Shown here piece by piece: positions 8,601 through 16,316 of a DNA stretch of 64,000 nucleotides. Numbering within the stretch: the first letter of the stretch is position 1; each line of letters starts with the position of its first letter. The DNA lies in contig NZ_CP023694.1 in NCBI RefSeq assembly GCF_008705135.1, forward strand, positions 4,011,001-4,075,000, in the 5' to 3' direction. The stretch comes from Streptomyces coeruleorubidus (GTDB lineage Bacteria; Actinomycetota; Actinomycetes; Streptomycetales; Streptomycetaceae). The translations under genes and the position numbers were made by a program. The notes beneath the pieces were generated by a model that worked only from the letters and a program-made list of their open reading frames with translations, was not told the DNA's origin and made no database searches.

Positions 8601-9047
8601 ATGACTGACGCCGCCGTCGTCGACACCCGCCCGACGAAGATCATGTACGTGGCCGAGGCCACCGCCCACGGCGGCCGCGAGGGCTATGTCACCAGCCAGG
8701 ACGGCCAGATCGACCTCAAGGTCGCGATGCCCCCGCAGCTCGGCGGCGACGGCAACGGCACCAACCCGGAACAGCTCTTCGCGGCCGGCTACAGCTCCTG
8801 CTTCCACAACGCGCTGATCCTGGTCGGCAACCGCGAGGGCTACGACCTGACCGGCTCCACGGTCTCCGCGAAGGTCGGCATCGGCCCCAACAAGCAGCGC
8901 GGCTACGGCCTCGCGGTCGCCCTGAGCGTCTCGCTCCCCGTCCTCGACCCGGGCCTCGCGAGCAAGCTGGTGGACGCGGCCCACGAGGTCTGCCCGTACT
9001 CGAACGCGACCCGCGGGAACATCGACGTGACGATCGTGCTTGGTTGA
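8601..9047 (+). CDS. ohr: Organic hydroperoxide resistance protein Ohr
   Basis: A 148-residue OsmC/Ohr-family thiol peroxidase of the cytoplasm that reduces organic and lipid hydroperoxides using lipoyl/dihydrolipoamide electrons. The two redox cysteines are Cys67 (GYSSCFHNAL) and Cys131 (HEVCPYSNA); Arg26 and Glu58 of the active site are also present. Length is normal for Ohr (about 140). The ATG follows GGGGGATCCAGCC. It is the expected target of the adjacent OhrR. Confidence 0.95.
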   Translation: MTDAAVVDTRPTKIMYVAEATAHGGREGYVTSQDGQIDLKVAMPPQLGGDGNGTNPEQLFAAGYSSCFHNALILVGNREGYDLTGSTVSAKVGIGPNKQRGYGLAVALSVSLPVLDPGLASKLVDAAHEVCPYSNATRGNIDVTIVLG

Positions 9048-9082
9048 AAGGGAATCGAGTCGGCGAGACGAGGAGTACGGAC

Positions 9083-10246
9083 GTGGACGTGCACGGCACA
9101 GTGGCCGAGGGCTTCGAGCCGGTCAGGGACGCGTTCGTGCGGAACTTCGGCACGCTCGGGGAGCGGGGCGCCGCGGTCGCCGTGTACCGGGACGGGCAGC
9201 GGGTCGTCGACCTGTGGGCCGGCACGAAGGACGTCGACGGCACGGCCCCCTGGGAGCGCGGCACCGCCCAGGTCGTGCGCTCGGCGACGAAGGGTGTCGC
9301 CGCCGCCGTACTCCTGCTGCTGCACCAGCGCGGACAACTGGACCTGGACGCGCCGGTGGGCCACTACTGGCCGGAGTTCAAGGCGCGGGGCAAGGAGCGG
9401 GTGCTGGTCCGGCACGTGCTGAACCACCGCGCCGGCCTCCCCGTCCTCGACCACCCCCTCACCTCCGAGCAGGCCCTCGACCCGCTCCGGGGCCCGGAGG
9501 CGGTCGCCGCCCAGGCCCCCGCCTGGGAACCGGGCACCGACCACGGCTACCACGCGCTCACCTACGGCTGGCTGCTCGACGAACTGGTGCGACGCGTGAC
9601 GGGGCAGGGCACCGGCGCGTGGCTGGCCTCGCAGGTCACCGGCCCGCTGGGCCTGGACCTCTGGCTGGGCCTGCCGGACGCGGAGGCCGGCCGGGTCGGA
9701 CGCGTGGGCCGCGTCGAGGGGCCCGAGCCGGCCGGCGGCCTGCGCGCCCGCCCGAAGCGCTCGGTCACCGAGGCCTACGAGGACCCGGCCTCCCTGACCC
9801 GCCGAGCCTTCGCGGCGATCACCCCGTTCCCGGACCAGAACGACCCGGCCTACCGCGCGGCGGCCCTCCCCGCCACCAACGCCATCGCGACGGCGGACGG
9901 ACTGGCCCGCTTCTACGCGGCGCTGATCGGCGACACCGCCGGCGCCTCACGCCTGTTCACGCCGGAGACGGTCGGGCTGGCCCGGGCCGAGGAGTCGGCG
10001 GGCCCCGACCGCGTCCTGGTGGTCGGAACCCGCTTCGGCCTCGGCTACATGCTGCACGGCAGCGCCTCCCCCTTCCTCACGCCGGGCTCCTTCGGCCACC
10101 CGGGCCGCGGCGGCGCCCTCGGCTTCGCCGACCCGGACACCGGGATCGCGTTCGGCTATGTCACCAACGGCTTCCGCAAGACGGTCACGGCGGATCCGCG
10201 GGCGCAGGGGCTGGTGCGGGCGGTGCGGGGGGCGCTGGGACTCTAG
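9083..10246 (+). CDS. Serine hydrolase, beta-lactamase/EstB-like (family S12)
   Basis: A 387-residue protein of the class C beta-lactamase-like serine hydrolase family. The nucleophile motif is S67-A-T-K70 and the second motif is Y156 (HGYHALTYGW); a late HPGRGG segment replaces the KTG triad of true beta-lactamases. No signal peptide is seen, so it is probably a cytoplasmic esterase rather than a resistance enzyme. I chose GTG 9083 (MDVHGTV...), preceded by GAGGAG, over the in-frame TTG 9044, which overlaps the ohr stop. The substrate is unknown. Confidence 0.82.
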   Translation: MDVHGTVAEGFEPVRDAFVRNFGTLGERGAAVAVYRDGQRVVDLWAGTKDVDGTAPWERGTAQVVRSATKGVAAAVLLLLHQRGQLDLDAPVGHYWPEFKARGKERVLVRHVLNHRAGLPVLDHPLTSEQALDPLRGPEAVAAQAPAWEPGTDHGYHALTYGWLLDELVRRVTGQGTGAWLASQVTGPLGLDLWLGLPDAEAGRVGRVGRVEGPEPAGGLRARPKRSVTEAYEDPASLTRRAFAAITPFPDQNDPAYRAAALPATNAIATADGLARFYAALIGDTAGASRLFTPETVGLARAEESAGPDRVLVVGTRFGLGYMLHGSASPFLTPGSFGHPGRGGALGFADPDTGIAFGYVTNGFRKTVTADPRAQGLVRAVRGALGL

Positions 10247-10253
10247 ACGTCTT

Positions 10254-10282
10254 GGACGGCTCCAGAAACCTCTTGGCCGTCC
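10254..10282. terminator. Inverted repeat between convergent genes
   Basis: GGACGGC (10254-10260) and GCCGTCC (10276-10282) form a perfect 7-bp stem between the esterase and the convergent DUF1876 gene. This is a plausible bidirectional terminator without a strong T-run. Confidence 0.4.
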
Positions 10283-10286
10283 GTCC

Positions 10287-10562
10287 CTAGACGTGAATCG
10301 GGTGGGAGGTCCGCCCCGATGCCTGGTCGATCTCGTCGTGGGCCTTGGTCAGCAGTCGCATGGCGAGTTCGTTGAGCGCCCGGGCGCCGGCGATCTCCTC
10401 CCCGACTCTGGGCTGATTGACGTCGGTCCGGTGCCGGCTCGCCTGCCCGTGCGCCCGTACCTCGGAGCCGTCGGGCAGCCGGACCAGCGCCACCGCCTGG
10501 GTGTGCTGGTCGTCCTCCCGGAACTCCATCTCGACATGCCATCCCACTGTGGTGTGCATCAT
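10287..10562 (-). CDS. DUF1876-family small protein
   Basis: A 91-residue protein of the actinobacterial DUF1876 family, predicted to have a dsRBD-like alpha-beta fold. The pattern is typical: an N-terminal strand WHVEMEFREDDQHTQAVALVRLPDG, a middle VNQPRVGEEIAGARALNELA and a C-terminal helix. GGAGG eight bases upstream of the ATG at 10562 sets the start; the longer frame from 10619 has no such site. The biochemical role is unknown. It lies between the esterase and the 3' remnant of the EamA gene, 71 bp from that remnant. Confidence 0.8.
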   Translation of the reverse strand: MMHTTVGWHVEMEFREDDQHTQAVALVRLPDGSEVRAHGQASRHRTDVNQPRVGEEIAGARALNELAMRLLTKAHDEIDQASGRTSHPIHV

Positions 10563-10633
10563 GACGATCACCTCCGGAACACTTAGTTCCAGGGTGCTCC
10601 TCCCACCGGCTGGACGCACCCGCCTGGCACGGC

Positions 10634-10753
10634 CTACCCGGCGTGCAGCATCAGCCCGATCCCGACGACGAGCAGCCCGGCCGCCGCGATCCTCGGCGCC
10701 CCGAACCGCTCCTTGAAGAACACGGCCCCGATGGCGGCGCCCACGATGATCGA
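10634..10753 (-). pseudogene. 3' fragment of EamA/DMT transporter gene, split by the island
   Basis: Read on the minus strand, the codons from the core TCGATCA to the TAG at 10634-10636 encode SIIVGAAIGAVFFKERFG and on to LMLHAG, the last about 39 residues of an EamA (drug/metabolite transporter) protein. The rest of that gene is 9 kb away at 19709-20441, where the frame breaks at exactly the same core after AALRESS. Joining the two restores one continuous ORF of about 282 residues, a normal EamA length. The fragment has lost its own promoter and start and is presumably dead. Confidence 0.85.
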
Positions 10754-10778
10754 TGTCATACCCGGCTCATACAGTGAT
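10747..10778. other. attL-like site of the island
   Basis: It comprises the core TGATCGA (10747-10753), host eamA sequence on the left and an island arm on the right. The arm TCATACAGTGAT (10767-10778) has a mirrored partner ATCACTGCATGA (19689-19700) beside the right core. In the reconstructed attP these two 12-bp arms (one mismatch) are inverted, 28 bp apart and roughly centred on the core, the architecture expected for a large serine integrase attP. Confidence 0.7.
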
Positions 10779-10782
10779 TGGC

Positions 10783-11412
10783 ATGACCCGACCCAAGTTA
10801 GGAAGGGCCGCCGTCCCGCCGGGCGAGCCCGCAGCGATCTACTGCCGCATCTCCCACACCAGGGACGAGGACCAGACCGGCGTCGACCGGCAGGAACGCA
10901 TCTGCCGGGAGATCGCCGAACGCCTCCAGCTCCGCGTCGAGCCGACGCACGTCTACGTCGACAACAACCGCTCGGCATGGCAGCGCGACCGCAAGCGCCC
11001 CGGATGGGAAGCGATGCTCAGGGCGATGGGGGCCGGAGAGATCCGGCACGTCATCGCCTACCACCCCGACCGCCTCATGCGGCAGCCCAAGGATCTCGAA
11101 GAGCTGCTCTCGATCGCCGACGACAAGCGCGTCCTGCTCCACGGCGAGGCGAACCGCCGCGACCTCTCCGACCCCGACGACCGTTTCATCCTCCGCATCG
11201 AGGTTGCCCATGCGTGCCGCTCCTCCGACGACACGTCCCGCCGCCTCAAGGACGCCCTGAAGGACCACGCCCGCGAAGGCCGGCCCCACGTGGGCAACCG
11301 GCCGTACGGCTACACCGGCGACGGCCGCGCGATCGTCGAGGAGGAGGCGGAGATCGTCCGTGAGGTGTACCGCCGCTACCTGGACGGGGAGTCGCCGCAC
11401 TTGAATCTGTGA
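10783..11412 (+). pseudogene. Large serine integrase, truncated
   Basis: This 209-residue product matches the N-terminal resolvase domain of large serine recombinases: AAIYCRISHTRDEDQTGVDRQ with catalytic Ser24, then the catalytic-domain Arg region HPDRLMRQPKDLEELL. It enters the recombinase domain (EEEAEIVREVYRRYLDGESP) and stops. Family members are usually 450-650 residues; the rest of the recombinase domain, the zinc ribbon and the coiled coil are missing, and I find no continuation in other frames. The ATG at 10783 (MTRPKLG) is the likely start; an in-frame ATG at 10753 overlaps attL. It is adjacent to attL as expected for the element's own integrase, and it is very unlikely to be active. 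Confidence 0.85.
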
Positions 11413-11739
11413 CGCCATCAAAATAGTTTGCGGGCAGCTTGCCGCAAAAGTTGTCGGCTGCGATTTGGTGAAAGTTGACGCCTACCAATCGTTCACACCA
11501 TGCGTCGGCAGACCTTCCGCAGCACCTCAAAGCGATGCCAGCGCTCCGAGCCACTACCTTGCCCGAGTCGGCAGGTAGGCAGCTGTCACGGCAACATGCG
11601 TCGGCTTGACGCCTACCTCGGGGACGGCCTCAACAGCCGTGCGAGTCGTGCCGCGCTCTTTGGCCCTACGCGTGTGGGGAACTTCGCCGCTTGGCGTTCG
11701 ACTGCCCGAGCCTACTCTTCGCTGTGGCGTCGCGTCACC
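11413..11739. other. Non-coding decayed stretch with one hairpin
   Basis: No supportable gene. TTTGCGG (11427-11433) and CCGCAAA (11442-11448) form a perfect 7-bp stem just after the broken integrase, either a terminator or a deletion scar. The 12-bp word TTGACGCCTACC occurs twice, near 11475 and 11607, and ATGCGTCGGC also occurs twice, near 11500 and 11598, consistent with local duplication and decay. Confidence 0.4.
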
Positions 11740-11925
11740 GCAGCCGTACGCGCCCGTATGCCGCTGCCCGACGAGCGCGCCACGCTCCAGCTCCCCGACG
11801 CGACCCCGATCCTGCACCTGACCCGCGTCACCCACGGCACCGCCGACCGCGCCCTGATCCTCGAAGAACTCCGCACGGGCCAGCGCCCGACAGCGGTCTA
11901 CGAGGAGCTCACCAACGCCGGACAC
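11740..11925 (+). pseudogene. Fragment of a GntR-type regulator (UTRA domain)
   Basis: In the frame of 11740, about 62 codons read AAVRARMPLPDERATLQLPD followed by ATPILHLTRVTHGTADRAL, which resembles the start of the ligand-binding UTRA domain of HutC-type GntR regulators from Streptomyces. No winged-helix domain lies upstream, and the frame drifts into unrelated sequence (Trp- and Arg-rich) after about 11925. I read it as a remnant, not a gene. Confidence is limited by the short length. Confidence 0.45.
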
Positions 11926-12060
11926 ACGCTGTGGTGGTCGGAAACCGATTCGCCGGGCGAGCGTAGGGCCCCCTGTTCACTCGCCCCATGGCAGCTCCCG
12001 CCCAAAGTCTCTCCAGCCGACGACGTGCCCACCCGCGCCGCTCATCTGCGAAAACGCCGT

Positions 12061-12361
12061 TCATCCCACGCCGCCGTCAGTGGTCGCAAGCGTCTCCAGA
12101 AGACCGGCCAGCTCCTCCACCTCGATCGGCCGCCCCGCCAGCCGGACGACGCCCCGCCCAGCCCCGTCGGTCGAGGCCACCGCACGCACACCGGACAACT
12201 CGAACCCGACTCCCAGAAGGGCCCTGTTCAACCGGTCTGCGGCAGCGCGCGCCTCACGCCACCCCTGCGATGTAGTCGACGCCGCGCACCCACATGCTGG
12301 GCTCCGCGTCCGCGATGTCATCCAGGCCGTCACGCAGCCAGTCCTCACCCGCGCCAGTCAC
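12061..12361 (-). pseudogene. Small hypothetical gene interrupted by a one-base deletion
   Basis: A GTG at 12361 with GGGAGTGG before it opens a frame of 34 codons that ends ...WVRGVDYIAGVA-stop. Immediately after, another frame reads REARAAADRLNRALLGVGFE and on to EELAGLLETLATTDGGVG up to the TGA at 12061-12063. Adding one base at about 12254 joins them into a single coherent protein of about 100 residues with a natural helix through the join, so I read a frameshifted gene. The alternative is two small translationally coupled proteins. The function is unknown. TTGACG lies 40-45 bp upstream and could be a -35 element. Confidence 0.45.
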
Positions 12362-12691
12362 TTGGCCACTCCCATCCGTACAAGTAACGGATCGTCAACT
12401 CTTTGTGGCCCGGGGCGTATGAGCAGCACAACGACCCCGGTACCATCGGGCACCGGGGAACGCTGTGTCCCCTCCCGGACCACCCCGGTTGCTGCCAGGC
12501 ACGGGGGTGGTCCGGTCTCGGTATGAGGTTAGAAGCGCGGCCCCGTGCTCGGGGTCAGGGGATCCTGCGGGGTCCCGTATGCACCAGGGCCGCGCCCCAT
12601 TGGCCGGAGAGGTCAGCTCCGGCCGGGGTTCCGGGCCCCCACCGACTCCCGATCGCGTGGGAGTAACGAGGCGGCAGGGGCCCGGAGATCA
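12362..12691. other. Intergenic stretch with GC-rich inverted repeat
   Basis: I see no supportable gene here. CGCGGCCC near 12538 and GGGCCGCG near 12585 form an inverted repeat with GC-rich sequence between. It lies downstream of the minus-strand ATP-binding protein gene and could serve as its terminator. Open frames here are short and low-complexity. Confidence 0.35.
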
Positions 12692-13249
12692 TCAGGACGG
12701 TTCGCTCAGTTCCCGGCCGTCCAGGTCGAAGCGGCACCAGACCGTCTTTCCGCCCCGCTCGCCAGGCGTCCACCTGACCGCCGTTGCCACCCGCTGAGCA
12801 ATCAGCAACCCGCGTCCACTGTCGGGCAGGACCGCTTCCGAGATGTCCGCCATCAGCTCGGGCGAGTACACGTCGCCCATAGGCAGGAGCGGGGGCGTCG
12901 AGTCCTCATCCGTCACGCCGATGAAGAGCCACTTCGGGTACAGCTTGAACGCCACGTCAATGCGTCGACAGCCGCCGGGATGCACCTTGCCTCGACCGGG
13001 CACCGCGTGGTTCACGGCGTTCCCGACCAGTTCGGACACAGCCAGCCGAGCGTCGTAGATGAGTTCCTCCGCAACAACGCCGCGCAGGAACACGGACGTC
13101 GTGTCCCGTGCAATGCGCGCCGTGTTACCGCACTCGGCGAACAGCGTCAGCGTCAGAAAGTGCCCGCCCGAGGACGGCTTCGGTGCCACGAACCAGTGCG
13201 CGTAAGCATCCAACTCACTCGCCAGGTGCATGGCCTTCCCCGCATCCAT
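12692..13249 (-). CDS. ATP-binding protein, HATPase_c anti-sigma-factor-like
   Basis: A 185-residue GHKL-fold protein of the RsbW/HATPase_c_2 type abundant in Streptomyces. The N-box region is LAVSELVGNAVNHAV, the G1 box has IGVTDEDSTPPLL, and the G2-like segment is DSGRGLLIAQRVA; the C terminus has the usual WCRFDL. Such proteins are thought to bind partner sigma or regulator proteins. I start at ATG 13249 (MDAGKAM), behind AAGGGG; an upstream in-frame ATG at 13282 lacks a site. It is divergent from the XRE regulator at 13460, a typical Streptomyces pairing. Confidence 0.78.
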   Translation of the reverse strand: MDAGKAMHLASELDAYAHWFVAPKPSSGGHFLTLTLFAECGNTARIARDTTSVFLRGVVAEELIYDARLAVSELVGNAVNHAVPGRGKVHPGGCRRIDVAFKLYPKWLFIGVTDEDSTPPLLPMGDVYSPELMADISEAVLPDSGRGLLIAQRVATAVRWTPGERGGKTVWCRFDLDGRELSEPS

Positions 13250-13346
13250 GACCGTCCCCTTCCGAACCTCTACGGCCCTCATGGCACCGCTTGCTTTCCG
13301 GAATGCCAGTACACGACGCACGGGACGTCACCGGGAGCGTTCACCA

Positions 13347-13398
13347 GGGGGTTCACGTGAACACCGGCAAAGACAAGGGGGTTCACCAATGAACCCCC
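13347..13398. promoter_or_regulatory. Operator cluster between ATP-binding protein and XRE regulator
   Basis: GTTCACGTGAAC (13351-13362) is a perfect 12-bp palindrome. GGGGGTTCA-N4-TGAACCCCC (13377-13398) is a perfect inverted repeat with 9-bp arms. Both begin with GGGGGTTCAC and these words are exactly 30 bp apart, i.e. on nearly the same DNA face. A further TTCACC occurs at 13340. The position between divergent genes suggests sites for the XRE-type regulator encoded at 13460. Confidence 0.55.
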
Positions 13399-13459
13399 CG
13401 CCGCGAGAATGCTGTGACACGATGAACACTCGCCGTCATTCTCGGGTTGGCAGGGGCGC

Positions 13460-14052
13460 ATGAGCCGAGAGCCGAACGCGCAGTTGATCGCCGTCATGGA
13501 CGAGGCGAAGGTCTCGAACAAGGGCCTGGCGAAGCGAATGCAGGACGCCGCTGCACAACGCGGCATCACCCTCGGGACCACACACGTCTCCGTGAAGCGT
13601 TGGCGCGAGGGCGCGGGCATCCAGCCGCAGGCAGCGGCCATCATGGCTGACGTCCTGAGCGTCAAACTGGGCCGTCGCGTCTCACCCGGTGATCTCGCTT
13701 CTTCGATCTCACGCGGCCGGCCGCCCCTCAGCCGATCGGCTACCCAAGCACGTTGCCCGATGCACTGTCCACGCTGGGCGGTCTCGCCGACGAGCGCTCC
13801 GACGCCCCTTCCGCCGATCGGTTCATGGTCGAGGACAGTGATCTCAGTTCAGCGGTGCTGTCCTGGATGATCGCGCGCCCTGACGGCATCCAGGCCGAAC
13901 GACCCGCGCACCAACGAGTCGGCATGCGTGATGTCCGCGCCATCAGGGACGCCGCAGGCATGTTCATGCAACTCGACTTCAAGTACGGCGGCGGTCACGG
14001 CCACAAGGGCCTACGCCACTACTTCCGGCACGAGGCTGTGCCGGTTGTCGAT
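13460..14052 (+). pseudogene. XRE-type regulator, frameshifted and truncated
   Basis: The ATG at 13460, behind AGGGGCGC, opens a helix-turn-helix protein (NAQLIAVMDEAKVSNKGLAKR ... GTTHVSVKRWREG). This frame loses sense at about 13725 (GRPPLSRSATQARC). The continuation is in the next frame: IGYPSTLPDALSTLGGLADE and on through DVRAIRDAAGMFMQLDFKYGGGHG to HEAVPVVD at 14052, a segment typical of long Streptomyces XRE regulators. So one base is lost at about 13720-13735. The C-terminal half (TPR-like in relatives, total 400-450 residues) is missing because an IS630-like element starts here. Probably non-functional. Confidence 0.65.
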
Positions 14053-15261
14053 CCTTCACGCCGCCGGGCATCTGGCATGTCCGCCCCAGCGGACGCCCTT
14101 CTCGCTGCGGATGCGGGCTCGTTCCTTCCGCTGGGCAGCGATTACGTCGGGGTGGCGGGCGTTGGCGTTGCGCCAGCGCAGGTAGCGGTGCAGGGCCCGG
14201 GTCTGCGCGGGGTGGCTGCGATGGTGAGAGTTGGCCAGGGTGAACTGCCGCAGCGGTCCGAAGTGGGCCTCGATCGGGTTGGCCCAGGAGGCATAGGTCG
14301 GGGTGAAGCACAGCTCGACCTTGTTCTTCTTCGCCCAGCGGCGGATGTCCACACCGGTGTGGGCTGAGAGGTTGTCCAAGATGATGTAGATCGGGGCGCC
14401 GTCGGGTCGGGCGGCGCGGATCGACTTCAGCGCCGCCAGGGTGTTAGCGGTGCCTTTGCGGCGGCGATTGACGCCCCACAGACGGTCGTCGCCGACGGAG
14501 TAGCAGCCGTGGAAGTAGGTGACGCCGTGGGTGCGGCGGTAGGTCGCCGGCAGCCGGTCGGGCTTGCCTTGTTTCGCCCAGCAAGAGCCCGCGGTGGGCC
14601 GGATCCCCAGCGGCCCGAACTCGTCGAAGGCGAACACTCGGTCGGGGAAGCGCCCCAGCACCTGCTCGATCCGGTCGAGCTTGGCGTCGCGGTCGGGATC
14701 TGGGGACTCCTTCCAGGTCTTGGTGCGCTGGAAGGTGATTCCGCGGCGCGACAGCAGGCACCGTAAGGCTTCCCGGCCGATGCGGATGACACGACCGTGG
14801 ACTCGGCGCAGGTAGGCGGCGAGTTTGCGGATCGACCAGCGGGTGAAGGGCTGGCCGAGCTTGGTGGGGCGGGTGGTGGCCGTCTGGATGACGAAGTCCT
14901 CGTCGTCAGGGGTGAGCAGGCGGGGACGGCCTCCCGCCCATCGAGGGTTCAGGCAGGCCAGGCCGATCTCGTTAAACCGGTGGATCACATCCCGGACGGT
15001 GTCCTCGTCGGCCTGGACCAGCTGGGCGATCACCGGGACGCGGTTTCCGCCGGCGGACGCCAGCAACATCATCGCCCGCCGGTAGCGCACCGAGCTGGTA
15101 CTTCCCCGGCGCACGATCTGCTGCAGCTTCTGCCCTTCCTGATCGGTCAGTCTGCGCACCCGCACAGGCTCAGCCACCACACCTCCAGCGGTCGGAACCG
15201 ACGTCACCGCCCATCCAACCGCCCCAACCACCAACCCGGCGAACCTTCCCGGTCACAGCAC
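14035..15261 (-). mobile_element. IS630-family insertion sequence
   Basis: This region of about 1.2 kb contains one full-length IS630-type transposase on the minus strand. The right end reads CCGGTCACAGC (15249-15259) followed by AC and a TA at 15262-15263, the target dinucleotide of this family; the left end has an imperfect mirror, GCTGTGCCGG (14035-14044). The left end has no clear flanking TA. The two flanks belong to different broken genes, so the insertion seems to have been followed by deletion or recombination. Exact left boundary is uncertain. Confidence 0.65.
14056..15177 (-). CDS. IS630-family DDE transposase
   Basis: A 373-residue transposase that appears intact. The N-terminal HTH region includes IAQLVQADEDTVRDVIHRFNE and a second HTH/linker region. 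The catalytic DDE triad is visible as FAFDEFG (Asp), IILDNLSAH (Asp) and ANPIEAHF (Glu). GTG 15177 (MAEPVRV) behind GGAGGTGT is my preferred start; the longer frame to 15234 has no site. Length and motifs match active family members, so it could still transpose even though the island around it is decayed. Confidence 0.88.
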   Translation of the reverse strand: MAEPVRVRRLTDQEGQKLQQIVRRGSTSSVRYRRAMMLLASAGGNRVPVIAQLVQADEDTVRDVIHRFNEIGLACLNPRWAGGRPRLLTPDDEDFVIQTATTRPTKLGQPFTRWSIRKLAAYLRRVHGRVIRIGREALRCLLSRRGITFQRTKTWKESPDPDRDAKLDRIEQVLGRFPDRVFAFDEFGPLGIRPTAGSCWAKQGKPDRLPATYRRTHGVTYFHGCYSVGDDRLWGVNRRRKGTANTLAALKSIRAARPDGAPIYIILDNLSAHTGVDIRRWAKKNKVELCFTPTYASWANPIEAHFGPLRQFTLANSHHRSHPAQTRALHRYLRWRNANARHPDVIAAQRKERARIRSEKGVRWGGHARCPAA

Positions 15262-15264
15262 TAG

Positions 15265-15372
15265 CTCCGCGCCCCTCTCATCGAGCCCCGCCGTCCGGCA
15301 CGCAGCACGCAACACCCGCGCAGCCCCAGCTGATGTGAACCCCTCATCCGTGCGAGCAGCGTCAACCGCCAT
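15265..15372 (-). pseudogene. N-terminal fragment of a phosphotransferase-like gene, cut by the IS
   Basis: From ATG 15372 the minus strand encodes MAVDAARTDEGFTSAGAARV and then LRAACRTAGLDERGAEL, and runs straight into the IS end. The pattern of a short acidic leader followed by RVLRAACRTAGLD..GAEL resembles the N terminus of Streptomyces aminoglycoside-phosphotransferase-like proteins, which continue with an LGENA..R segment. The continuation is not found on the other side of the IS. Assignment to that family is tentative because only about 36 residues remain. Confidence 0.4.
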
Positions 15373-15642
15373 GCCCGTACCAGCCCCCCTAGTCACGCGA
15401 TCAACTGGCGCACGACTACGGGAGACCAACCCGACGTCCGCCAGACACAATCCCGACAGTACCTAGTCCATCAGTGCCGAGACGAGTGCCAAGCTCGCCC
15501 ACTCACCTCTCACTTGGTGTGCTCGCCCCCTGCGCAGGCAACGCTCGCATGGCAGCATGTCAGTGGCGCAGGCCAGGAAACGGCAGGGGAGGTCACAGCT
15601 GTGGTGGTCTCGGCTGAGGTAGGTCAAATGAGTGGGGGAGCG

Positions 15643-16128
15643 ATGACAGCACCGGGGGATGCAGAACCTGAGATGAGTTCCGTGCGGAGGGAGTTCGCAC
15701 TGGAGCGATACCGCTACCTCTTGCAGCAGATTCACGCAGTGAACGAGAACGCGTACCGCTTCCTCGCCATCTACCAGACGCTAGCTACGGGCCTCGTCAC
15801 CGCAGCTCTTGCTCTGTTTGTCGGGTATAGCAAGTGGGGAGTAGCACCAAGTACCGCGCGGGGCGGAGTGATCGGATTACTCAGCCTTACCACCATAGTC
15901 GCGGCATTTACCTCGACATTGATTGTGGTCGGCGCCATTGCATGGTTTGACTATCGCAACGAAGAATGCGATATCACTGACGAGATGATTGAGCCAGGAT
16001 TTCGCAAGCGGCCACGTCCACGGAACTTCATTCGCTGGTATGAAACTTACGTGTTGCTGTTCATTATTGTCTCGCTGTCAGTAATGTGGTTGCTTGCCTG
16101 CTTTCTCCTTCTGCCAGCAATGCAGTAA
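15643..16128 (+). CDS. Three-helix membrane protein of unknown function
   Basis: A 161-residue protein I cannot assign. After a 35-residue polar N terminus (SSVRREFALERYRYLLQQIH) there are three hydrophobic segments, about residues 40-62, 75-101 and 132-158, with a charged loop at 102-131 (ECDITDEMIEPGFRKRPRPRN). I chose ATG 15643 behind GGGGGAGC; ATG 15628 is in frame as an alternative. Codon use is markedly less GC-rich than the core genome, like the large gene that converges on it 188 bp away. Small multi-helix proteins of this kind serve as membrane effectors in some conflict systems, but nothing in the sequence proves that here. Confidence 0.68.
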   Translation: MTAPGDAEPEMSSVRREFALERYRYLLQQIHAVNENAYRFLAIYQTLATGLVTAALALFVGYSKWGVAPSTARGGVIGLLSLTTIVAAFTSTLIVVGAIAWFDYRNEECDITDEMIEPGFRKRPRPRNFIRWYETYVLLFIIVSLSVMWLLACFLLLPAMQ

Positions 16129-16316
16129 ACCTCGCACGCCGATCACTTGGCGCCGTCTTGTGCTCGCACTCTTGCAAGCAAGGCGCGGCACATGCGCTGC
16201 GAACGCCGGAAATCAGCCACCTGCCGTATCCGGCGTCCGCACGTCTTAGCTTCACATCATTGCAACCCGACTCACGTACGGTTGCACAGGTGCGACAACT
16301 GCCAGGCAGATCAGCA

